A DNA stretch of 64,000 nucleotides from contig OX422213.1 in NCBI GenBank assembly GCA_949130495.1, positions 51,532,284 through 51,596,283 on the forward strand. The letters are read 5' to 3'. This document shows, piece after piece, positions 11,098 to 22,500 of the stretch (within the stretch, counting starts at the first letter, position 1; each line of letters opens with the position of its first letter). The notes beneath the pieces are model-generated. The model was not told the origin of the DNA. It ran no database searches and saw only the letters and a program-made list of their open reading frames with translations. Source of the DNA: Sambucus nigra. Its lineage: Eukaryota; Streptophyta; Magnoliopsida; Dipsacales; Adoxaceae. The position numbers were made by a program, and so were the translations under genes.

Positions 11098-13485
11098 AAA
11101 CTTTGCTGACATATGTATGGAATCATCACAATCATAGTTTAACTTCCACTTTGAGTCGATACATAAATAAAACAATACATTAATAATATTTTATGGATCT
11201 GTTATTTACAAAGAGCAAGACTAAATGAAAAAATGTAATGAAAAATAAAAATGAGGATGTGTTATGAGAACCACAAAAATTAACTCGCATCTCCTGGTGA
11301 GTGTCATATAAGGTGGAGGTGGAGAGGTCAACGTGGAGGTAAGGAAAGATGGAGTCCATGATCTGTTACATTTTTCATGAATCCATCCCACATCTAAATA
11401 GGGTCCAAACACTCATAGCAGCTGAACATTTTAAAGAAAAAAAAAGTAGAGATATAGAAACCTTAATTATTCTTATTCTTCCACGGTAGAGAGGATCCAA
11501 ACCCATGAATGCAAAAGTGATCAAGAAATAAAAAATTATGTTTTAGACTATAATTTTTTTTCACAAATGAAATCAAATAAAAAAGGAAGTCTTTTCACAT
11601 CCATAAACTCATTCACATAGTGTCTAAGTCGATACAATGAAAAAATTCCAACCAAGAATCCCAATATTTACTTGCCCATTTTGTCAAGCAGTTGATGTTC
11701 AACAAAGTATGTATCATTTGTTTGAAACCAAAGTCATATAAATCACCTCCTCTCTTGAGGATAACTTTTGATCAAGGCACACACAATTTGTACATGAATT
11801 AAATGTGATAAAGGTAATATACACGCATAAAGTGTAAATTTGAAAAAGAAAATGCAACATGAGGATTAAGTACACTAGGATCTCTGAAGAACGATCGAAA
11901 CTGTTTTCAGTGAACTGAATAATATTTTGAAATTCTAAAACTTAGTATAGGTGACAGAAACTTACGGCAACATTAAGTCCAAATGATACATGTATAAGTG
12001 GTCCTACAAATTACAAATGTATCATGATGGGAGATAAAGGTGTGTATGCTCGTGAGCATGTTGGTAGATTGGCTGCCAAATTTTTTTAAAAATATTATCA
12101 TACACGAAGTATAGAAAATGGATGATTATATGCATATATACGGAGTATAGAAAACGAAACACAAAAAGGTCTAAATAGTTCAGCTAACTTACATTTCGTC
12201 AAAGCTGAGTATATGCAAAAACTCCCAACATTAAAACCTGCACATGTTTGCCAACTAATGAACTCTTGTATCACACCACAACGAACTCTTGTATAATCAT
12301 AATAGTTATCGTAGATTATAATCATATCATACCATAATGGTAGGATCTTGCTAGTTAAAAGTTAAAATGTACATTTATAGATAAACATATTTCAAGGTAC
12401 ATTTTACCAAAAAAATCATTATTTAATATTTAAGGACTAAGGACAATAAAATTAATGAGTTGAGCAGACATTTTCGAGTAACTTACAATGAATCTTCAGC
12501 AATAGTTCGCAATAGATCTTGAACTATGAGGTAATTGCATCTCCAAATTAATGTAATAACTTCAACATCTTTCATCAACTTTAAATATCACCAATATAAA
12601 AGAGGTATTTGCAACTACAAATTAAAACTCCAACAATCTATATAATAACATAGATGATAAATAAAAATCTTAATTTCTCACAGTCCATTAACCTGATTCC
12701 CCATGCCTACATGAGGATTAACCAAACGATAGTTAAATACAATGAAAGTTTAAATATAGAATTAATGTAAAAGGAACATGCTCATACTCAAACAACATAT
12801 TAATTGCCTTCATTAAACTCCACTAATAAAAAAAATTGGCAAACATAAAAACACATTCGTTGAATAACTGGCAAACGTTATATACCTCATACATAGATCG
12901 AAAAAAAGCTTATAATTAGAAAATGTTCACAAATGTATCATGCTCCATAATACTAGTTCCAATGTCACTTCAAATAGTGTAGCTTTAAGGCCACTTACCA
13001 AATAGTCACATTGGGATATCAAACATCAACAATAACGAAAATATAAACTAAAGACCTCAATAAAAGCACATTAAGATATCAAAAGCATCAACAATAATGG
13101 AAACATAAACTAAATACCTCAATAAAACAGCCTACAATGCCCCAAGAAAGTAATTGAAAATGTAAAGTAATCTAATGATAAACCCTAGATTAGAAAGTCT
13201 ATCCATCGTGTCTAAAGAAAGTTAAAGAAAGAGAAAGAGCAATATTATACCAAAATGGGTATGTATCTACCAAAAATTCAAACCCTTGAAATACAAAAAC
13301 AAACACAGTGATAAACCTTAGAGAGTACCTTCTTGGATGATACAAAGATACGATTGATGGAGAAAGAGCTGAGATGAGAGAAATCGAAGCAGAGGGAGAA
13401 TGAGCGGGTGAGCGGGAATGAGACAGCGGGAAACCTCAAAGCTAGTATAATGATTTTTTTTAGGGATTTTATATTTTAGTAAGTG
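11098..13485. other. CACTA interior right of the eIF2B fragment, unassigned
   Basis: About 2.4 kb of AT-rich sequence without a recognisable ORF. It could include introns or 5' flank of the captured gene, since the eIF2B fragment reads leftward and its upstream side lies here. A near-duplicate phrase (TCAACAATAA-G-AAA-ATAAACTAAA-ACCTCAATAAA) occurs at about 13026 and 13088. A purine-rich block at 13340-13430 looks like a plant 5' leader on the minus strand, but nothing confirms this. Confidence 0.4.
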
Positions 13486-13681
13486 TACTCAATTATGGCA
13501 CACTTTAAAATAGTGCCAAATTTTGGCACTATTTTAAAGTTTGTCAGATTGTCATTAAACCATTGGCACTATTTTAAAATTTGTCAGATTGTCATTAAAC
13601 CGTGCCAGAATTTGACACAGTTTTAAATAGTGCAAGATTTTTAATATCAGGGTGTGCTAAATTGTTGTTTTTGGTGTAGTG
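13486..13681. repeat. Right subterminal repeats and terminal inverted repeat of the CACTA
   Basis: Several copies of the GGCAC-ATTTTAAA-TTGTCAGA motif occur in both orientations, including a 30-odd-base tandem duplication (13503-13600). They are followed by the terminal TTTTTGGTGTAGTG. Confidence 0.85.
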
Positions 13682-14346
13682 AACCATCCAATCCCATTTC
13701 AATTTCATCTTTAACCAAATACCCAAAATTATAGCCTCAATCAGACCCTACGACTAGAATGAGAGATAAGAGAGGTGGAAAAATATCTGACAGAGAAAGG
13801 TCCAGAATAACAACCCTCTAATTCTTCACTGTAAGTTCGGCGCCCTCTTCGATAGAAGCTTTTAAGTTGAACGAAAACCACATGGGGTTCAAAATGAGGC
13901 TTTACCCCCACCAAGACTTCTTTTCAATTCTGGTGGTGTTGATCTCTATCAGTATTGAGCAGATTCGAGAACATAGGAGAAGAAATCCAGAAGAAAAAAA
14001 ATCGTGAAAAGAAGAGGAGTGGGTTCTTTGGCCCTAGTTTTCTATTTTTATTCTATTTGTTTACGAATGTTGATCAAAACTTATTTGGGCCAAAACACTG
14101 TCAGTATTTGGGCAAAAATTCTGCTGATTTTTTGGGCCAAAATTGTGTCAATTTTGGGGTTAAAGGCTGATTTGGTCCCAATTTTTGAGGAAGTTTGGGT
14201 GATAAATTTTGGGCCATCACGTATATTTGACAAAATTATTTTTAGGATCCTAAAACTTTTTCTTATCTTCTCCCCCATATTTTGAAGATTTTTTGCATCT
14301 TTAACTTTCAAAATCTGAGGACTAACTTTTTCGAAGACGGGGAGAA
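13682..14346 (+). other. 3' internal part of element D
   Basis: This resumes element D after the CACTA. Short frames (13955-14170, 14004-14285) have no domain I recognise. Repeated phrases TTGGGCCAAAA and TTTGGG at 14085-14160 are visible. It ends at the polypurine tract GACGGGGAGAA (14336-14346). Confidence 0.55.
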
Positions 14347-14661
14347 TGATATGAATCAAGAATCTTGAGGATATATATTTCCATCCTTTTTAGGGTTTTA
14401 TAGTATTTTTGTTATTATTATTTTTTATTTAGTTGTATTTTCTTTTAGTAAATAGTTGCTTGGTATTTAGGGAAGGAAGTAGCAAAGGTTAATAAGGTAT
14501 ATTTGTAATTAGATCATTGCTTGGAGCCTAAGATACTTCCCACCAATAAATACCCCCTTGTAGCCTCATTTGGGTCATTCTATATTTTGAGAGTTTAATT
14601 GATTCACGGCTGAGTCGTGTGATATCTTCTTCTTATTTTTCATTTGGGATCATTTACGTCA
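14347..14661 (+). mobile_element. 3' LTR of element D
   Basis: It starts TGATATGAATC just after the polypurine tract and ends CATTTACGTCA, 315 bases in all. The right 130 bases match the left remnant at 4879-5006. A possible promoter box (CAATAAATACC, about 14545) sits in the conserved part. Confidence 0.75.
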
Positions 14662-15228
14662 CTTATTATGATATTTACTTAACATATGTTTTTTTTCAAT
14701 GTAGAGATTGAAATTTGGAATCACTCGAAACTGCTGCCCGAACTGCCGAGACTGCTGCAACCGCTTAAGATTTTTGAAATTTAAATTTTTTGCTGGTATT
14801 ATTGCTTGTTGTAGAGTTTTTGATTCATGTTTTCATCTCAATGAACTTTTTAACTTTGTTTTGTTCATTAATATTTGGTCATGTTAAGGATTTTACCATA
14901 ATTAGTCAAAATGCAATGCGTGTCAATTAGTTATTCTTTACTTAAATCTGTATTTTTTCCTTTCAATTTGATGTATTATCATCACTTATTGATTATTAAC
15001 TTCATTTTGATATATGATTTTCACTCCTCTTATGGTCAGGTGTGTTAGGTTTTGCTCATTGATGTTAGTAACAAACCTATAACTTAATAAATTTTAAAAA
15101 ACTTTGTTAGAAATGTATTATGAAATGTTGGTAATGGTAAAAGTCCTTTAGGAATTTGAATTAATTTGTAACACTTTAGTAATGGTAGGGATGTGTTAGT
15201 AATATCTAATTTAGTAACAGCAAAAAAA
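14662..15228. other. Background sequence between elements D and the GAG-only element
   Basis: No gene is seen. The right half (15055-15228) contains repeated TTAGTAA / GTTAGTAAC words, reminiscent of CACTA subterminal repeats. If the 15229-47244 insertion is removed, this joins to 47245 onward, so it may belong to an older DNA transposon. I could not find matching ends. Confidence 0.4.
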
Positions 15229-16276
15229 TGCAAGGACATATTTTTATAAGTCCGTTATCAATTAATTATGTGTTATACCGCTACACCGTCGAAGAGCATT
15301 CAAGAGCAATCGGATTCGAATTAATCAAGATCTTCATCAAAAAGACTCCGCAAATTTACTTTGGTAAGGTTTTATTTTAAATACCTTAACTTTCCACTTA
15401 GAGCTTTTAGGATAATTTTACAAAATATTTTCTACGTGTTGGAGCGGACTTTTTCGTCAAAATTTGAGAATGAGTATTTTTTCTAAGTCCTGAAGCGTAC
15501 CTAGATTTTGATGCCCAGGTCGTTCAAGCGAGATAGCTATCTCGTTTGAGAGACATATGGATGTCGCACGATGTCGTTTGAACGACATATGTACTTCGTT
15601 CAAGCGAGATTGCCATTTCGTTCGAACGAGCTCGATTACCGAGGCAACGTGTTTTTGTATAAATACTCATTAAATGGTTTCGTTTTCAAAAAGAAGTCCC
15701 AACGTTTTGAAAGACAGAACACTGCGAAATAGCAGAATTCTTTTTGACTTCTTCTTTTAGGGTTTAATCCCTTTTTATTTTTCAATTCACAAAAATCCTA
15801 TATGCTTTAGTCAATTGTTTTGGTGTTCAAGAACAATATTTTGCTTTTGTTCAACCTTTGTGGAGAAGGCCTCTCCATATTTTATCGGTGGATACCGAGC
15901 GTAGTCATTCTGCGTGTGGACGAGCCGAAGATGACGAAACGACACCTGAACGGTATTTCACTATCTCTAGTATCTTTGAAGGCTTGCTGAAGGCACCTTG
16001 CATTACACACTTGTGGGTGATTATCAGGTTGTATGTAAGTTAAAGGTCTTGTGAATTCTTCAAAGTGTTATAAAAGGTTTTACCCGAAATGGTTTTTTTC
16101 CTGAATCGGTCGTCATTATTTTTTCATGCATGGTTAGAATGATTTATGACATTAAGATGCATGTTTAGGGGCTGAATTTGTTTGGTTTAAAAATAGACTC
16201 TAATTAAATAAGGTTTATTTGGAAATTTGCGAATTAATTTAAATCGGTATCACACGCCGCATTTACACGTTTTACA
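15229..16276 (+). mobile_element. 5' LTR of the GAG-only element
   Basis: It matches 46187-47244 throughout with scattered differences, more than between the LTRs of element A. It starts TGCAAGGACATA and ends ACACGTTTTACA. The start of the right copy reads TACAAGG, so TG has mutated there. An ORF at 15858-16043 is LTR sequence and not a gene. Confidence 0.9.
15515..15640. repeat. Palindrome cluster in the LTR of the GAG-only element
   Basis: Palindromic words CGTTCGAACGAGCTCG, TCGTTTGAACGACAT and GATAGCTATC follow the phrase GCCCAGGTCGTTC. That phrase also opens the arrays in the unrelated Tekay-like LTR at 1070. The cluster recurs, with changes, in the right LTR (46481-46608). Confidence 0.8.
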
Positions 16277-16279
16277 AAT

Positions 16280-16291
16280 TGATATCAGAGC
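16280..16291 (+). promoter_or_regulatory. Primer binding site of the GAG-only element
   Basis: TGATATCAGAGC begins three bases after the LTR end. It differs by one base from the TGGTATCAGAGC initiator-Met-tRNA complement. Confidence 0.8.
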
Positions 16292-16392
16292 GGGTTGCGC
16301 TAATTTATCGCGTATTCCTATTTTCCGTAAAATCGTGTGATATTGATTTTTTTTTTGAAAAATTTGTTTTGTGAAAAATCGCAATTTTTCCT

Positions 16393-16477
16393 ATGGAGAA
16401 CTTATATAATTAGATGCCTATTTTTTATGGGTCTAATTATGCCTACTGGAAAGCTCGCATGAAATCTAGTATAAAAG
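16393..16477 (+). pseudogene. Gag N-terminus of the GAG-only element
   Basis: The frame from ATG 16393 has a stop at 16411 and continues with PIFYGSNYAYWKARMKS. This is the start of the copia-type (UBN2-like) Gag, in which a G-NY-YWK-RM motif is characteristic. It breaks off at 16478 where the LTR of element A begins. The middle of Gag, which should carry most of the capsid core, is found nowhere in the window. Confidence 0.8.
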
Positions 16478-19397
16478 TGTAATACCCCGTATTTTTGGCT
16501 ATATTTATTTTTGGGATTAATTATTAAATGAGAATTAATTGGGAATTAATCCGGATAAAATACTAGCGAGATGTGAGTTGGTATTTGACTATATTGAGTA
16601 TATATGATGTTATATTGAATGTTGAACTATGAAATTTGTCGTGAGATTGATATACGGCAATTTGGTCATTTTATTGGGACGCGTGTGACAGTCGCGTCAG
16701 GATATAATTATTTTAATTATAAAAGTGAATTTAAATTCTATTAACTGTATGATCGTTTTGAGTGCCCCAACGTGTCTGGAAGGGTCGAGATAGTCAGAAA
16801 ACACTAGCCGGGGTGTAGTTTGGGTCCCGGGGTATTTTTAGGCCATACCGGCAATATAAAGGGTATTTTAGTAATTTCGTATTTTTAGGAATTAAAAATG
16901 ACAAAAATTAGAGAAGTAAATCTGATGTGGGTTTGACCCACTAAGCCACAAACCAACCCTTATTAATCCAACAAGCTAAGGGGGTTGTTAGATTAGGTTT
17001 TCTAAGTTTCCCCAAAAACAAACCCTAGCCACCATAACCATTGGAGAAGAAGCTTGGAAAAAGAGAGAGAGAGGGAATTCTGCAGAAAGAGAGAGGAAAT
17101 CAACAACAAATTCAGAGACAATCGAGGAAAGTGATTTAATTGCTTTTAATTCAGAAAATGCTTCCTCCATGTTAGATAATTTGAAGATTTACAATTGTTC
17201 TTGGAAGATAAATGAAAACCCATGTTGTTTGGACTTAGAACTTGAATATTGAGAACAAATTGCATGTAGAATCATATAGAGATGATTATTCTGGTATTAA
17301 TATATGTTGGATGTAAGAAAAACGGATTTAGAATGGACTAATTGAGGACCAAAAAGTTTAGGGTTCATGTTCTTGAATAATTGGAGGAAAAGTGTAGAGA
17401 TTTGTAAATTGATTGATGTAGGATGAATTAATCCTTTAAAACGTGTTAGGATGTGACTATGGTATATTTAGGATTGATTAGAGACCTTAAAACAATCGTT
17501 GGGACTAATTTTAGAGGAGATTTGAGGAGTAAAAATGGTGAAAAACGAGATTGAAAAAAAATCTGGGCCGAAACTGGTCCCTCGTTAGAAGACCTTCCCA
17601 GGTCGTTCGAACGAGCTCGTTCGAACGAGCTTCTAACGAGTTGACCAGTCGCTTCTAACGAAAGGGAATTTCGTTCGATACTTCGTTCGAACGAGATCTC
17701 GTTAGAAGGTACAGTTCGTTCGAACGAACTGGAATCTCGTTCGAACAGCCTCGTTCGAACGAGACTTCTAACGAGCTGGCAGTTTAGGCCTTTCTGGCCT
17801 GTTTTGATTTTGGGAGTCCCGTAAACTTGTTCGAGGGTAGAGATAACATTCCTTTGATGATGTATTGATAGATTTGGGACTTTTGGGTTATTATGAGGAG
17901 TAAATTATATACAAGTGATTTAAATCATTGGACTGTTTGGGTTGAGACGTGAGTGTCTAATACGACGTGAGAATAAATTATGGCGCGTATGATTATAAAC
18001 CGGAATTGTATAAAGTGTGTAAATTATATATTGGTACTAGAATGAGAATAGTACTACAATTAACTACGGGATTACTAAGATGTGTGTTTACTTAGTATTG
18101 GTATATGAATTGTGTGTATGACATACCTACCATACTTGCTATCACGGGAGGTTTGCGTTCGCTTAGGGCCCTCTAATCCTTGTGTTGCCCGGATTTAGAC
18201 TGGTTACCTCGATGAACATAGGTCAGAGAAGGGCTTATTGGGATGTTAATAAGTCTGCTGATCGTGGGAGCGCAGGTATGTGCGTGACCCATGTGATGTG
18301 ACTGTGTTCGCCTCCACTATTTTGTGATTTGTGTTATCTGAACTATTCCTGAGAGATTCGGAATATGAGATCCTTATGTACGTGATGTACCGGGATGGAT
18401 AGCAGAGTATGTGTGCACCGCAGCTTAGTCTCGGGGTGCTTATATTGTATATTTATGTTGTGGAAAATATACACTTAATAAACTGGGAACTTTCATATGG
18501 TATTGTGTGTATAACTATGGAATAACAAAAGGGATGATCTATAATGAGTTGTATTACTTTTATGTGAGAACCTGAATTTACGTTAAACTCCTATTTAATT
18601 GCGATCGTTATAATGTTAATGGGAACAGAGTAATAAGGGTAGAACCTATGGCAGTCTAGCTAGATATGTTATCACTTAGCTAGTGGTTGTGTCATTTTAG
18701 ATTGGTACTTACGTTAGGAGTGCACAGTTAGACGAGAGGTGAGAATTTCATGTGAGTGCACGTCCTAACATGTACTTTGCATTTAATGTTTAAATGTTTT
18801 TAAAGCACTTGAAGGTTTTTAAAATATCTCCACATTCGGGCTCTGACCCGTTTGCTTTCAAATCTACTTTTTGTAAAACCATTTTAGGTGCCCAGCCACA
18901 AGGACACCATGCATAGGATATTCATTCAGGTGACGAGCTGTAGCTGTTTGTGGAAGCTACAGGGATTTGCTTTTAGACGCTTCTATCAGTTGGATTCCGT
19001 ATTCAGTATTCTTCGGTTTTAGGGCATGTTGCCCAGATCCATTAGAGTTACTTTTCCATTACAGTTTTCAGACTTTGGCATGTATTGATTCAGTATTTAA
19101 TTACTTATTTCAGATGTGGGATTTGTAGTGAGGAGTTTTCCTCCAGACTTTATTTACATTATGTGATGGTTATTCTATTTACTTCGTTATGGTGATGGTG
19201 TTATTATTTTTATTACACTTGTTGCATGTTAATCAGACGTTAATTAAAATTTGGCACTTACTTTTTAAATACTAGGTGGTTAGTAAAAAAAAAAAAAATG
19301 TTTTCGACAGTGATGCTATTAACTGAGCCAACTAGGCATTTTGATTTAATTTAATAAAGGAGTAGCTACCCGATATTTAATTAGTCGGGGTGTCACA
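16478..19397 (+). mobile_element. 5' LTR of element A
   Basis: This is a 2,920-base LTR from TGTAATACCCCG to GGGGTGTCACA. A TATA-like AATATAAAGGG near 16852 and an AATAAAGGAG near 19356, about 40 bases from the end, are candidate promoter and poly(A) signals. It differs from the right LTR by roughly one base in a hundred where I compared them (for example near 16744-16795), mostly transitions, which means recent insertion. Confidence 0.95.
17578..17780. repeat. CGTTCGAACG palindrome array in the 5' LTR of A
   Basis: Six TTCGAA cores are flanked by inverted CTCGTTAGAAG / CTTCTAACGAG pairs, at the same LTR position as the arrays at 1050 and 31063. The right copy differs by only a few bases. 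Confidence 0.9.
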
Positions 19398-19399
19398 GG

Positions 19400-19412
19400 T
19401 GGTATCAGAGCA
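19400..19412 (+). promoter_or_regulatory. Primer binding site of element A
   Basis: TGGTATCAGAGCA lies two bases after the LTR end and is complementary to the 3' end of plant initiator Met-tRNA. Confidence 0.92.
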
Positions 19413-19580
19413 TCAGGTTCTAGTGTCCTTTAGGATCTGTACGGCTATTATGTTTCCGCTAAGTTTCTTTGATATAGAGCCCTATATTTTAGGACTGTTG
19501 TACTCTTTTTGTGTATGCTTCGTTCTTCAGCTATTTTAAGTTTATAAACTGTGAACTTATAAACTTTATTCTTATTTCGG

Positions 19581-22500
19581 ATGCCTCCACGACGTGCACG
19601 ACGAGTTCCCAGGGATGCAATGCCCGAACCCCAGCCCGCTCCAGTTCAGAGCATGATGAACGCCGCTGAGGTTGCAGCTATAGTAGCCCAAGCGGTAAAT
19701 GCCGCAATTGCCGTTGTTCAGCAGGCACCACCTCAGGCGCCGGTTGCCGCGCCAGTACAGGCAAATGCATTCCCGTCTGCTTGGGAACGTGTACGTGACG
19801 CTTTTCAGAAAGAGCATTCGCCAGAGTTTGCAGGTAGCTCAGATGTGGTAGTCTCGAGCCAGTGGAGGAAGGATATGCAGAGGCACTTGAGGATGTATGA
19901 GTGCACGGACGTTCAGAAGCAGGTGCTAGCTACTTTCAAGCTAGTTGGATCTGCACTGCAGTGGTGGGAGTCTATTACCACCGTGGAGGAGAGGGATACT
20001 CTCACTATTCAGGACTTTTGGGTGCGGTTCGACCGCAAGTACTTTCCGTCGGCTGTTCACACGAAAATGAGGAGGAAATTGATGAGTCTGAGGCAGGAGG
20101 GTAAGACTGTGACCGAGTATGAGGCCGAGTTCACAAATCTGTTGAATATCGTTCCGGATGAGATACCAACAGAGAAGAAGAAGATTGAGAAATTCACCGA
20201 CGGGTTGACATGGAGGATCCGTCAGCATCTGTTAGGGAACCTTTCGTTGGCCACGTATTCTGATGTGGTTAACGCTGCTTTGTTACACTGCCAGGACCAC
20301 CGCTTTCATATGGCTGAGGGCAAGAGGTCGGGAGAGTCTAGCCATCAGGGCAGGGCTGGAGGACATGGTGCCGGTGGGGCACAATCTGTTCAGGGGCAGA
20401 GACAGGGTGAGCAAGGTTTCCAACAGGGGGATCAGAAGAGGTTCCGATCAGGGAACTACAGACAGGGACAGGGAGGTTTCCGTCAGGGCCATCAGGGTCC
20501 AAACGGTCATCAGGGCCAACAGGGGCAGAATGGGCAGCAGTTTCAGCAGGGCCAGTAGGGCCAAGGGAGGAACGGTAACGGCCACCAGGGCCGGGGACCG
20601 CAGGGGCAGAGAGGAGGGAACTTCCCAGGGAAGTGTTTTTTTTGTGGCAAGATTGGCCATAAACGACAGGATTGTCCTGATAGGGGCAGGGCCCCACAGC
20701 AGCAGCAGCAGGGTGCTCGCCAGGAGCCGCAGAGGCCTATGTTTCCCGCCGCTCTCCCCGCACCGCCACAGATGGCAGCATTGCCACCCATTCCAGCAGT
20801 CCCAGTTCAGCAGGGGCAGCTACAGTATGGACGTGTCTATAACGTCCACCAGGCAGCAGTTCCACAGGCACCGCCTGCGATTGAGGGTACGTTTCCTATC
20901 CATGGCATTATGGGTCGGGTATTATTTGATACGGGGGCTACACATTGTTTTATAGCTACACACTTCGGGAAAGCCTTAGGATTGTTAGCTACGGCAGAGA
21001 GCACAGTGACGTGTGTCGACTCACCATTGGGGAGTGGGTCACTTATATTCTTTATATGCCGGGGAGTGGGGGTCGAGATTGGTGGTTTGGTATTACCTGC
21101 AGACATGTTGGTATTAGATATGCATGTTCACGATGTGATTATCGGTATGGATTGGCTCGTAGCTTATAGGGCCATGATTGATTGCTTCAGCGGGAGCATT
21201 GTTTTTGCCATTCTGGGGCAAGAGATGTTCGTAGTGGCGATGCTTCGCCCAGAGGGAGGATTGACCGCTCATCTGTATTACATAGAGGAGGATACCTCTA
21301 AGGAGGTTGTGATTCCTTTAGATTCGATCCCGGTTGTCAGGGAGTATTCAGATGTGTTTCAGGAGATACCAGGCCTACCCCCTAGTCGAGAGATAGACTT
21401 TGTTATAGACCTATTGCCAGATACGAGGCCTATAGCACGCGCACCGTACCGTATGGATCCGGCAGAGATGCGAGAGCTACGAGATCAGATAGAGCAGCTG
21501 TTAGGTCAGGGCTTTATTCGCAGGAGTACCTCACCCTGGGGCGCTCCAGTTTTATTTGTAAAGAAGAGGGACGGTTCACTGAGATTGTGTGTGGACTACC
21601 GGGAGTTGAACAAGGTCACGATACGGAATAAGTATCTGTTGCCCCGAATCGATGACCTATTTGATCAGTTGAGAGGAGCTTCTTTCTTCTCGAAGATTGA
21701 TTTGAGATCGGGATACCATCAGTTGCGTATCAGGGAGGAGGATGTCTCGAAGACTGCGTTCTTGTCGAGATATGGTTCTTACGAGTTTCGGGTTATGCCT
21801 TTTGGTTTGACCAACGCTCCAGCAGTGTTTATGGACTTGATGAACAGAGTGTTCAGGGATTTCCTAGATCAGTTTGTCATTGTCTTCATTGATGACATTC
21901 TGGTTTACTCCCAGACAGAGGAGGAGCACGCCGAGCATTTGAGGCAGGTTTTGTAGACACTTCGTCAGAACGAGTTGTATGCAAAATATGAGAAATGCGG
22001 GTTTTAGCTGAAGGAGGTCCAGTTTTTGGGACACATTATTTCCGACCGGGGGATATCTGTTGATCCGGGGATGGTATCCGCGGTGAGGGAGTGGGGACAG
22101 CCCACGACACCAATGGAGATTCATAGTTTTTTGGGTCTAGCAGGATACTACAGGAGGTTCATTCGGGGATTTTCGAAGATAGAGGGTCCTTTGACACATC
22201 TGACTCGTAAGGGTGTGCCATTCATCTGGAGTGATGCCTGTCAGTTGGCATTTGATGAGTTAAAGGACAAATTGACCTCAGCACCTGTGTTAGCATTGCC
22301 GAGACCGGGAGTTGAGTATTTGGTATACACCGATGCATCTTTGCAAGGGCTTGGAGGTGTATTGCAGCAGGAGAGACAGGTCATAGCTTATGCTTCCCGT
22401 AAGCTTAAGCCTCACGAGAGGAATTATCCCACGCATGATTTGGAGTTGGCGGCTGTGGTATTTGCCCTACGGATTTGGAGGCACTATCTTTTGGGGGAGA

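Larger units (their letters stand above)
5633..13681. mobile_element. Non-autonomous CACTA element carrying host gene fragments
   Basis: The element begins CACTACACCAAAAACAA and ends with the inverted form, TTGTTTTTGGTGTAGTG. It is flanked on both sides by the 3-base duplication AAC (5630-5632 and 13682-13684), which is diagnostic of CACTA (En/Spm) transposition. Both ends carry clusters of a palindromic subterminal motif related to TGGCACGGTTTAAAACTGTGCCA, the expected transposase binding sites. In 8,049 bases I find no TNP2-like or TnpA-like transposase, so it must be moved in trans. Its interior holds an eIF2B-epsilon fragment, a probable ACR fragment, a piece of gypsy gag and a tandem array. 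The boundaries are exact. Confidence 0.95.

Noticed and set aside
14730..14780. Possible last exon reading LESLETAARTAETAATA
   Set aside because: The only nearby acceptor-like AG gives a frame with a stop before it, and there is no upstream exon.
15858..16043. 61-residue frame in the LTR of the GAG-only element
   Set aside because: It lies entirely in LTR sequence and is not kept in the other LTR.
17578..17780. TTCGAA arrays as canonical heat-shock elements
   Set aside because: Heat-shock elements need GAA and TTC separated by two bases; here TTC and GAA abut, so the pattern does not fit.
19572..20791. Antisense and out-of-frame open frames across element A gag
   Set aside because: They are shadows of a GC-richer coding sequence with clear Gag motifs in the main frame.
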